From: CAZXVW01 sp964644025
GTDB taxonomy: Bacteria; Acidobacteriota; Terriglobia; Bryobacterales; Bryobacteraceae
DNA: 33,648 nt
NCBI GenBank assembly: GCA_964644025.1
Contig: CAZXVW010000024.1
Coordinates: 1-33,648 of the forward strand
Reading direction: 5' to 3'
Shown here piece by piece: positions 1 through 5,895 of this stretch; within the stretch, counting starts at the first letter, position 1; each line of letters opens with the position of its first letter. A model generated the notes under the pieces. The model did no database searches. It was given only the letters and a program-made list of their open reading frames with translations, and was not told where the DNA came from. Both the position numbers and the translations under genes were made by a program.

Positions 1-615
1 ATGGTCGACCCTGTCGATGAACTGCTGCAGAAAGGCCACCGGGTCCTGGCCCGCGATGAAGGTGTGGCCGGTGTCCATGTTCATGCGGAGGTAGGGCGAA
101 TCGGCGAACTCCAGCATCTCGGCCAGGAACTCGGGCCGGGTGGTGTAGTAGCCGTGCGGTTCGATGTTGATGACAATGCTGTAAGCCTCGGCCACCGCGA
201 GGATCTGCCGGTAGATGCGGCGCATGTGGTCAAGCACTTCGCGATCCGTGGCGCCGGCGGGCCGGTGGCGGGCGTCGGTGGTATCCACGCGCGGGCAGCC
301 GACCAGTTTCGCCCAGCGGATCGTATGCAAGATGTACTCGACGCCGAGCGTGGCGCCTTCGGGCAGCGAGAGCGGGAAAGCGGCGTCGAGCTGGGAAAAG
401 CGGACGCCGTAGCTTTCCATCTTCCTGCGCAGCAGCAGCGGGTCCTCCCACAGCGCCACGTGCGGCTGGTAGCCGAGCCCGTGAATCCAGCTTACGCCGT
501 CGATGGTTCCGCACTCGATCCAGGCCAGCCCGCGATCCCGCGCCCAGGCGAGGCATTGCTCGAAGCTCCAGTAGCTGCTGTTGAACGCGTCGGTGTGGAA
601 GCCGATCTGCATCAT
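1..615 (-). CDS. Sugar phosphate isomerase/epimerase (xylose-isomerase-like TIM barrel), N-terminal part
   Basis: The first 205 codons of a gene that runs off the left edge. Tandem ATGs at 615 and 612 give MMQIGFHTDAFN. The translation has the pattern of the AP-endonuclease family 2/xylose isomerase-like barrel: a short first strand (IGFHTDAF), an acidic strand end (WIECGTIDG, residues 32-40), NIEPHG near residue 150 and MNMDTGH near 178-184, the last two carrying likely metal-binding Glu, Asp and His. Such proteins isomerise or epimerise sugars or inositols; the substrate cannot be read here. Unlike the divergent neighbour it has no Tat leader, so it is probably cytoplasmic. No strong ribosome-binding site precedes the start. 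A + strand reading frame over the same span is a codon shadow. Confidence 0.85.
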   Translation of the reverse strand, partial: MMQIGFHTDAFNSSYWSFEQCLAWARDRGLAWIECGTIDGVSWIHGLGYQPHVALWEDPLLLRRKMESYGVRFSQLDAAFPLSLPEGATLGVEYILHTIRWAKLVGCPRVDTTDARHRPAGATDREVLDHMRRIYRQILAVAEAYSIVINIEPHGYYTTRPEFLAEMLEFADSPYLRMNMDTGHTFIAGQDPVAFLQQFIDRVDH

Positions 616-627
616 GGACCTATGAAT

Positions 628-635
628 ACTATAGT
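628..635. promoter_or_regulatory. Palindromic bidirectional -10 element (ACTATAGT)
   Basis: The 8-bp palindrome ACTATAGT lies in the 40-bp gap between two divergent genes. It reads TATAGT on both strands (630-635 plus, 633-628 minus), one mismatch from the -10 consensus. Its distance suits a short 5' UTR for the plus gene (ATG 656) and a very short one for the minus gene (ATG 615). No convincing -35 boxes are seen. Confidence 0.4.
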
Positions 636-655
636 CTGAGGGAGAAAAGGAAACC

Positions 656-1534
656 ATGCGCATCCAACGAAGACAGTTTCTGGCCGGCGCGCTGGGCACG
701 AAGGCGCTGGCCGCCGCCTCCGGCTACGCTCCGGTGCTGGCGGCGCAGGCCTACGTCTGGACGCAGGTGCTGCGCCAACAGAAGCGCACGCTGGCCGACG
801 GCCTTGAAGACGTGATCGCCGGAATGCGCGCCGCCGGGTTTCAGAACGCCGAACTGATCTCGGTGTTTTTCACTCCGGAGCTGGCGCCGCGCACCATCAG
901 CCTGCTGCGGCAACACCGGCTGAAGGCGCCGATCGTCTATAGCGGCGGGCCGATGCACACCAGCGAGGGAGCCGCCAGAACCATCGCCGAAGCCGTGAAG
1001 TTGGCTGGCGCCATCCGGGACGCCGGCGCGCGGATCATCAACTTCAATCCCAGCCCGAAACCCGGAAAAGCACTGAAGACCGAAGGAGAACTGCGGCAGG
1101 AGGCCGCCGCGGTGAGGGAACTGGCGAGCGAGCTTCAAAACAAAGGCCTGGAACTGATTCTCCACCATCATGACCCGGAAATGAAGGCAGACGCGCGCGA
1201 ATGGCGTTATCTGGTCCGCAACACCGAGTTGCGGCTGTGTGTGGACACCGACTGGGTGCGCCGGGGCGGTCAGGACCCGATGGCGATCGTGCGGGAAGCC
1301 GGTTCCCGGCTGGCGAGCCTGCACCTGCGCAACGCGAACAACGGCGTCTGGGCGGAAGCGTTCGGCGAAGGAGACATCGACTACCGGAAACTCGCCGCTT
1401 ATCTGCGGAGGACCGGCTATCAAGGCTACCTGGTGGTCGAGCTGGCTTACGAAAAGCGGACCCGGATCACGCGGTCCCTCGAAGAGGACTTGCGGCTGAG
1501 CCGGGAGTACGCCCGGAAGGTGTTCGGAGTGTGA
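656..1534 (+). CDS. Tat-exported sugar phosphate isomerase/epimerase
   Basis: 292 residues. The N-terminus MRIQRRQFLAG followed by an Ala-rich stretch looks like a twin-arginine signal, so export folded is likely. The rest fits the xylose-isomerase-like TIM barrel: NAELISVF at the second strand, ILHHHDPEM near residue 170 and LCVDTDW near 195 as probable metal-binding strands, then LHLRN and a final strand LVVELAYE. An A/G-rich ribosome-binding stretch (GGGAGAAAAGGA) precedes ATG 656. It is divergent from another epimerase gene, suggesting a shared sugar pathway. Its last 35 codons and stop are duplicated exactly at 4219-4327. Substrate unknown. Confidence 0.85.
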   Translation: MRIQRRQFLAGALGTKALAAASGYAPVLAAQAYVWTQVLRQQKRTLADGLEDVIAGMRAAGFQNAELISVFFTPELAPRTISLLRQHRLKAPIVYSGGPMHTSEGAARTIAEAVKLAGAIRDAGARIINFNPSPKPGKALKTEGELRQEAAAVRELASELQNKGLELILHHHDPEMKADAREWRYLVRNTELRLCVDTDWVRRGGQDPMAIVREAGSRLASLHLRNANNGVWAEAFGEGDIDYRKLAAYLRRTGYQGYLVVELAYEKRTRITRSLEEDLRLSREYARKVFGV

Positions 1535-1535
1535 G
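1427..1535 (+). repeat. 109-bp exact direct repeat, copy 1 (3' end of the epimerase gene)
   Basis: Compared base by base, 1427-1535 equals 4219-4327 without a mismatch. It starts at codon TAC of YLVVELAYE, runs through the stop codon and ends one base after it. Both copies face the same way and start 2,792 bp apart. Just outside the repeat the flanks differ downstream (ACACGG here, CCCGGA at copy 2). Confidence 0.97.
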
Positions 1536-2096
1536 ACACGGCGGCCGGGAGCGTCTGCCGCACGGCCTTCGCGTTGAAAACAAAGGCGGTTAAGGTGCAA
1601 CGGCGGGCCTGGATGGGTGTCTCGAAATTGGGTTCGAATCTTCAGTTTTTCTGTTTTCCCGGGCGGCATGCGGAGGAGTTCGGCGCGTTGGGGGGAGCAA
1701 TAGCTCCCGCGCGGGCGAGGGCGCCGGCCCACCGGGAGCAAGCGCCGGCACAAGCGTCGACGCGGCAGGCAGGAGTGCCTGCGCCACAGTGGACAGCGGC
1801 GGAAATTGGGTTCGAATCGCCGGTTTTTTTGTGACGATCCCGCGCAAACTCCGGCGAGCGGGTACAGTGCGCAAAGCAGGTTGTCAAAGATCAGTGGGAG
1901 GCGGCCTGTTCGGCGGCTCTCCCGCCAGCGCCACGCTTGGGGTGAAGCAGATGGCCGCCCGGAGTGTGGCGCTCTCGCCTTATTGTAGGCCGGTTTCCGG
2001 TGAGACGTCCGGGAGGGGGCTGGATAACTTATTTAGAATGAGCGGGATGCGGTATCGAAGACGGGTGGGAATCCCAGTGGGGCACCCACAGGACGC
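1536..2096. other. Non-coding stretch with direct and inverted repeats
   Basis: No convincing gene. It contains a 17-bp direct repeat, GAAATTGGGTTCGAATC, at 1624-1640 and 1802-1818, each copy followed by a T-rich run. Between these lie two perfect hairpins, GGGAGC-AATA-GCTCCC (1693-1708) and GCAGGCA-GGAG-TGCCTGC (1765-1782). GCGCCGGC also appears twice in this part. This looks like an interspersed, REP/MITE-like non-coding element. Open frames here read as low-complexity Ala/Pro/Arg-rich shadows. Confidence 0.6.
1624..1818. repeat. Interspersed-repeat-like unit bounded by 17-bp direct repeats, with two hairpins inside
   Basis: GAAATTGGGTTCGAATC occurs at both ends (1624-1640 and 1802-1818), 178 bp apart. 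The hairpins at 1693-1708 (6-bp stem, AATA loop) and 1765-1782 (7-bp stem, GGAG loop) are perfect. The GGTTCGAATC core resembles a tRNA T-loop, but the flanks do not form a T-arm. Confidence 0.5.
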
Positions 2097-2675
2097 ATGC
2101 TGGGCACGTCCGGCCCCTCAGCCCTCATAGAATTGCGTGCTGTGAGGAGCGAGAAGCCGTCAGAAACGGTGAAAGCAGCGCTGGCCGACGTACTCCTAGA
2201 AAACTCTTTGGGAGAAGGCTCTCGGCGCACCCGAAGAGCCCTGCTCGGTGTGAGTGTTTCGGTTCTGCTCCTTCGCGTGTCGGGCGCTGATTCATCGGGT
2301 CTCCAGGTCTTCGGGATCACGCTCTCTGAACTGCAGATCACGCCACATCGACTCCTTTGGTTGTTGGGCGCCATTGTCGCGTACTTTTTGCTCTACTTCC
2401 TTGCAGAGAGCTTGCCGGAGCTGGTGAGTTGGCGCGGACGGGTGATTAGCAAAGGACAAAAGGCGTTGCAGGAGTACAAGTTCTTATTAGCGGACGCCGG
2501 ACAAACTGACCGCAGGATTGACGCGGTCTTTGAATCACAACCGATACCGGGCACGACGACAGAGAATGAATGGTTTGTTGGCGTTTTCAAGGAATTTTAC
2601 AAAGAAGGCCAGGACACCCCCAAAGACTCACGCATCCGAGACGCAGCGATGCACTTCGCCCGGTGGCCCCAATGA
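2097..2675 (+). CDS. Two-TM membrane protein of unknown function
   Basis: 192 residues if started at ATG 2097; the start is uncertain because only a weak AGGA precedes it. The first ~45 residues are polar and lead to a basic RRTRR run. A first hydrophobic segment follows (ALLGVSVSVLLLRVS), then a short FGITLSEL linker, then a second segment (LLWLLGAIVAYFLLYFLAE). About 85 polar C-terminal residues are probably cytoplasmic. The layout (basic residues, TM, FGI/L linker, TM ending in YFL) recalls small membrane proteins of unknown function widespread in accessory regions; that likeness is from memory. Lower GC than the surroundings. It precedes the Panacea-domain gene, so it could belong to that module. 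Confidence 0.6.
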   Translation: MLGTSGPSALIELRAVRSEKPSETVKAALADVLLENSLGEGSRRTRRALLGVSVSVLLLRVSGADSSGLQVFGITLSELQITPHRLLWLLGAIVAYFLLYFLAESLPELVSWRGRVISKGQKALQEYKFLLADAGQTDRRIDAVFESQPIPGTTTENEWFVGVFKEFYKEGQDTPKDSRIRDAAMHFARWPQ

Positions 2676-2727
2676 GAAACAGCGAGAGGTGGTCCGGGCT
2701 TGTCGTTTGGGTTAAGCTGGTGATAGA

Positions 2728-2811
2728 GTGAAGTGCATCAGGGTCTCAGTCGATAGGGAAGATGTGGTGGGTGACATAGTAGGCAAGTACATGATTCCGA
2801 GAAAGAGGTGA
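2728..2811 (+). CDS. Possible 27-residue peptide ahead of the antitoxin gene
   Basis: A GTG-started frame runs from 2728 to TGA 2809-2811, four bases before the next ATG. Its peptide starts VKCIRVSVDRED and ends in PRKR. A 19-residue frame (2672-2731) begins inside the stop codon of the membrane-protein gene (ATGA) and ends overlapping this GTG (GTGA). The overlaps would give a coupled chain of tiny frames, but at this length they may be chance or a decayed gene. Confidence 0.2.
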   Translation: MKCIRVSVDREDVVGDIVGKYMIPRKR

Positions 2812-2814
2812 AGG

Positions 2815-3369
2815 ATGTCAGCCTCGATAAGGTTCAGGTTCCGGCCAGAGAAGTTTGTGAACGCTGTGGCCTATCTTGCCCAGAACTGCCCTGGTGCGAC
2901 CAAGCTCAAGATCTGCAAGCTGCTGTATTTTGCCGACAAAGAGCACCTGACGCGGTTCGGCCGGCCGATCATCGGTGATCATTACTACAAGCTGCCCCAT
3001 GGGCCGATTCCATCCCGCGGACTTGATATTCTTCGTGGCCGGGGGACACCGGCAGAGAAGGCGCTTTTTGAGCAATACATATCCGTTATCGGGAACTCGG
3101 TTCATCCAAAGAAGAGACCAAACCTGAAAGCGTTCTCGAAATCCGACGTGGAGGTCTTGCGGAGTACGTCCAACCGGTACGGCAAACTGACACCAGCAAA
3201 GTTGCGCAGCCTCTCGCACGCCGAGGCAGCCTGGCGTGGGGCAGAGGAAAATGGAGCGATGGACTATTCCCTCTTTTTCGGCGACAGTGAGGAACAGCGC
3301 AGGATGAAGCAATTCGTCGAAGCAGAGCAGGAATCGCGGGATGTCGTCGAGCCACTCGCCGGGCGCTAG
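2815..3369 (+). CDS. Panacea (DUF4065/SocA-like) domain protein, probable antitoxin
   Basis: 184 residues. ATG 2815 is preceded by GAGG, six bases away. Residues ~8-70 show the DUF4065 pattern: EKFVNAVAYLAQ, then TKLKICKLLYFADKEHL, then GDHYYKLPHGPIP. The domain typically covers residues 8-150; the last ~30 residues are charged and variable. Panacea domains act as antitoxin modules that neutralise unrelated toxins encoded next to them (established for the family). The gene overlaps the next one by 29 bp, the usual arrangement of a toxin-antitoxin pair. GC is low (31 of 60 bases in 2881-2940, against 38 of 60 in 9061-9120), which supports acquisition by transfer. Confidence 0.85.
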   Translation: MSASIRFRFRPEKFVNAVAYLAQNCPGATKLKICKLLYFADKEHLTRFGRPIIGDHYYKLPHGPIPSRGLDILRGRGTPAEKALFEQYISVIGNSVHPKKRPNLKAFSKSDVEVLRSTSNRYGKLTPAKLRSLSHAEAAWRGAEENGAMDYSLFFGDSEEQRRMKQFVEAEQESRDVVEPLAGR

Positions 3370-3790
3370 CACCGTTGATCTGCCGCCCGCCGCAGTAATC
3401 CACGTTGAGGGGTACTCGTCGCGGGGACATCCTCCGAAGAACAAATACCTGTTTATCGTCGGGCGTGAGAGCCGGACGAAGCTGGCGGCGTTCCTCATCT
3501 CATCCCAGCAGCACTGGCGAGCAAGCGAACGCCACTCCAGAGAAATGGTCCGTATCCCTCAGAACGCGACCAACTTTCTTCGCCTGGAGAGCTTTATCCA
3601 GTGCTGGGCGCTGGAATTGCTTGACGTGGAAGATCTGAGAAGGCGTTTCGGAGCCGGGTCGGTGAGGATCGCGGGAAAGTTGCCGATCAAGTATCTTTAC
3701 AAGGTTCGGGATGTCGTCCGCCAATCGTATCTACTGGAACAGCAGGATGTTGAAACAGTGCTGCGGATTGTCGCAGAAGTGAGCTCTTGA
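3341..3790 (+). CDS. Candidate toxin partner of the Panacea protein, possibly MazF/PemK-like fold
   Basis: 149 residues from ATG 3341, which lies inside the end of the antitoxin gene (29-bp overlap, different frame). The first ~20 residues are weakly conserved in character, so the true start may be later. The core begins HVEGYSSRGHPPKNKYLFIV, then KLAAFLISSQQHW, FLRLESFIQC and KLPIKYLYKVRDVV. A KYLFIV strand followed by an F-I-SS strand and an FLR.(D/E)SFIQC segment recalls SH3-barrel MazF/PemK-like proteins that guard with small antitoxins; this is from memory. No catalytic residue can be named with confidence. The overlap and context argue for a toxin more strongly than the sequence does. 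Confidence 0.6.
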   Translation: MSSSHSPGASTVDLPPAAVIHVEGYSSRGHPPKNKYLFIVGRESRTKLAAFLISSQQHWRASERHSREMVRIPQNATNFLRLESFIQCWALELLDVEDLRRRFGAGSVRIAGKLPIKYLYKVRDVVRQSYLLEQQDVETVLRIVAEVSS

Positions 3791-3996
3791 TTCCGCGAGT
3801 CGCGGGAGGGCTGTGCGCGAGGCCAGTGGAAACCCCGTGCCCGGAAGGCCTGCCTGCCTGACCGGGTCTTGCGACATGTCCCCCTGGCGTGGGCGCCGGC
3901 GGCGTTGGCCTTGCCGAGCCTCTGCGCGGCTTCCTGACTCAGCAATGGTCCCCGGTCTCTGCCGGGACGGCGGCTGGTGGGCGCGGTGAAGCTCGG

Positions 3997-4200
3997 TCAG
4001 GCGCCGGGAATCGGCTGCTCCGGGGCGCCGGTACGGGCCAATGCCTCGATGGCAATGGGGCCGCCAGGGGCGATTTTGCCGCCCCTCAGCACCCGGGCGA
4101 GGATTTCTTCGCGCGGCATGATGCAATCGCCGGGGCCTGACATATCCACGTAGATCCCGCCCCGGTACCACCCGCCACACCAGCAGGCGTGTTCTTGCCG
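3997..4200 (-). pseudogene. Possible C-terminal remnant of an unrecognised minus-strand gene
   Basis: A frame ending at the stop at 3997-3999 reads like real protein: GGWYRGGIYVDMSGPGDC, then REEILARVLRGGKIAPGGP, and it ends in EQPIPGA. Charged and hydrophobic residues are mixed as in a folded domain. It has no sensible start: upstream it runs into the reverse complement of the 109-bp repeat, a shadow. I do not recognise the family. It could also be a lucky shadow frame. Confidence 0.3.
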
Positions 4201-4326
4201 GCAACCAAGTACCACGGTTACCTGGTGGTCGAGCTGGCTTACGAAAAGCGGACCCGGATCACGCGGTCCCTCGAAGAGGACTTGCGGCTGAGCCGGGAGT
4301 ACGCCCGGAAGGTGTTCGGAGTGTGA
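4201..4326 (+). pseudogene. 3'-terminal remnant of an epimerase gene
   Basis: The last 35 codons and stop are identical to those of the epimerase gene at 656-1534. The codons just before read KYHGYLVV against GYQGYLVV in the intact gene: different codons, but 9 of 12 bases match before the exact repeat. Similarity is lost beyond that, and a stop lies in frame at 4138-4140. It is either what remains of a second paralogous gene or the far copy of a duplicated integration site. Confidence 0.75.
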
Positions 4327-4327
4327 G
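4219..4327 (+). repeat. 109-bp exact direct repeat, copy 2
   Basis: Identical to 1427-1535 in the same orientation. It closes the block holding the Panacea module and ends 24 bp before the stop codon of the convergent Gfo/Idh/MocA gene. Confidence 0.97.
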
Positions 4328-4351
4328 CCCGGAGGAAGCGGCACCCCCTTC

Positions 4352-5743
4352 TCAAACGACCAGCTTCCAGGGCGGGCGGTACTCGCGGCGGGTCATTGCC
4401 TGGGCTTCCGGGTCGCCGGGGATGCGTTCGCGATCCCGATCCCAGCGGATGCGGCGGCCGGTGCGGTAGGCGATGACGCCGAGGTGGCAGGCGGTGACCG
4501 AGCGGTGGCCGATCTCGACGTCCGCGTTCGGGCGCTTCCGGGTGCGGATGGCGTCCAGGAACTTCTGGACGTGTACCTCCTGGATGGCCGGCTCCATGAA
4601 AACGCCGGTGACCTTGACCGGCTCACACAGCGGAGTCGCCTTGGGCACGGCCGCGCGGCGCGCTGCCTGCTGGCGCCGGGTGCGCGGCATGGGCGGATTG
4701 CCCGCCGCACCCGTTAGCAGGTCAGCGATCCGGTTCCGGCCGGGATCGAAGGCGGCCGGCCGCATCTCGGGAATCACCTCGAAACCGCGCCGGTCAACGA
4801 CGATCGTTCCCCGGTCGCCATAGAACAGCATCCCGTAGGGCCGGTTCATGAGCGGGTGGGCGTTGGTCTTGCGGTGGGTGTAGCGGGCGACGAAGCCGGG
4901 ATATTCGAAGGTGGCTTCGAACGTATCCGGCGTCTCGCGGTTGTCGCGGAGGACGAACTTGCCGCCGGTGGCCGCAACGGCCAGCGGGGCGTCGACGCCC
5001 ATCGCCCAGTGCACGACGTCCATGTGGTGCGCGCCCCAGTCGGTCATCATCCCGCCCGAGTAATCCCAGAAGTAGCGGTAGTTCCAGATGAACCGGTTGC
5101 GGTTGTACGCCCGCTCGGGCGCCGGCCCGAGGTACAGATCCCAATCCAGGCCCGGCGGGGGAGCTTCGTCGGGTGGGTTTCCGATACCGACGGGTGATTC
5201 GTTGGTCCAGTTCCAGCACTCCACCAGGGTCACCTTGCCGATGTGCCCGCCCTGGACCAGGTTCACCACACGCTGGAAATGAGGCGCCGAGCGCTGCTGG
5301 CTGCCCGCTTGCACTACCCGGCCGTACTTGCGGGCAGCCTGGACCATCTTGCGGCCGTCGTCAATGGTCAGCGAAAGGGGCTTTTCGCAGTAGACGTCCT
5401 TGCCCGCCTGGCAGGCCATCACGGTGATGAGCGCGTGCCAGTGATCCGGCGTGGAGACAAAGACGGCGTCGATGTCTTTCCGGTCGAGAACCCGGCGAAA
5501 GTCCTGGTAGCCGTCGACGCCCGGATAGCGGGATCTCGCCTTCTCGATGAGCGGCTGGTAGACGTCGCAGACGGCGGCGAGGCTTACTTGCGGGTTGCGG
5601 TGGCAAATGGAGAGTTCGTAGAGGCCGCGGCCACCGCATCCGATCTGCGCGGTCGTGATGCGATCGTTAGCGCCGAGGACATGTCCCAGGAAGGGTCCGG
5701 CGGCGGCCGGCGTGGTGTTTTTGAGGAACGTTCTCCGTCGCAT
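4352..5743 (-). CDS. Tat-exported Gfo/Idh/MocA family oxidoreductase
   Basis: 463 residues from ATG 5743, chosen because AAGGAG lies 8 bases upstream; the frame stays open much further but that part reads as shadow. MRRRTFLKN plus an Ala/Gly stretch looks like a Tat signal. The Rossmann domain follows (QIGCGGRG, residues ~36-43; AVCDVY), then the hallmark CEKPLSLTIDDGRKM near 133-147 with the conserved EKP lysine, and a C-terminal beta-sheet domain with NYRYFWDYSGG and DWGAHHMDVVHW. Family members use NAD(P) to oxidise or reduce sugars and related compounds. Exported forms are abundant in acidobacteria and planctomycetes. Divergent from the isomerase-like gene at 5896. Confidence 0.93.
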   Translation of the reverse strand: MRRRTFLKNTTPAAAGPFLGHVLGANDRITTAQIGCGGRGLYELSICHRNPQVSLAAVCDVYQPLIEKARSRYPGVDGYQDFRRVLDRKDIDAVFVSTPDHWHALITVMACQAGKDVYCEKPLSLTIDDGRKMVQAARKYGRVVQAGSQQRSAPHFQRVVNLVQGGHIGKVTLVECWNWTNESPVGIGNPPDEAPPPGLDWDLYLGPAPERAYNRNRFIWNYRYFWDYSGGMMTDWGAHHMDVVHWAMGVDAPLAVAATGGKFVLRDNRETPDTFEATFEYPGFVARYTHRKTNAHPLMNRPYGMLFYGDRGTIVVDRRGFEVIPEMRPAAFDPGRNRIADLLTGAAGNPPMPRTRRQQAARRAAVPKATPLCEPVKVTGVFMEPAIQEVHVQKFLDAIRTRKRPNADVEIGHRSVTACHLGVIAYRTGRRIRWDRDRERIPGDPEAQAMTRREYRPPWKLVV

Positions 5744-5868
5744 CGGTTCAACTCCTTGCTTCAGACGGGCAGGGCGGCCGGCAACGGGCCTCAATGAGGC
5801 GTGGCAATCCGCCGGTCTCCAGCCGTTGCCATGATAGCGAATCCCGGAGGAAAGCGCGGCACGCAGCG

Positions 5869-5877
5869 TGGTAGGAT
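5869..5877 (+). promoter_or_regulatory. Extended -10 promoter (TGGTAGGAT)
   Basis: TG-G-TAGGAT matches the extended -10 pattern TGnTAnnnT. It lies 18 bp before ATG 5896, leaving room for a short leader carrying the GGAGG site. No clear -35 box. Confidence 0.35.
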
Positions 5878-5895
5878 TTGAGCCGGAGGTCTCGT

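Larger units (their letters stand above)
3791..4351. other. Stretch without an intact gene, holding gene remnants
   Basis: The 561 bp between the toxin candidate and the Gfo/Idh/MocA gene contain no complete gene. 3791-3996 shows nothing recognisable. 3997-4200 has a protein-like frame on the minus strand, and 4201-4326 holds the duplicated 3' end of an epimerase gene on the plus strand. The mix of truncated pieces suggests recombination and decay at the edge of the inserted block. Confidence 0.6.

Noticed and set aside
1631..1640. GGTTCGAATC as a tRNA T-loop, suggesting a tRNA fragment as attachment site
   Set aside because: Flanking bases do not pair into a T-stem or acceptor stem, and no anticodon arm lies upstream at either copy.
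629..1753. 374-residue minus-strand frame over the epimerase gene
   Set aside because: Shadow frame; the same peptide piece appears at 3997-4344 only because the underlying 109 bp is duplicated.
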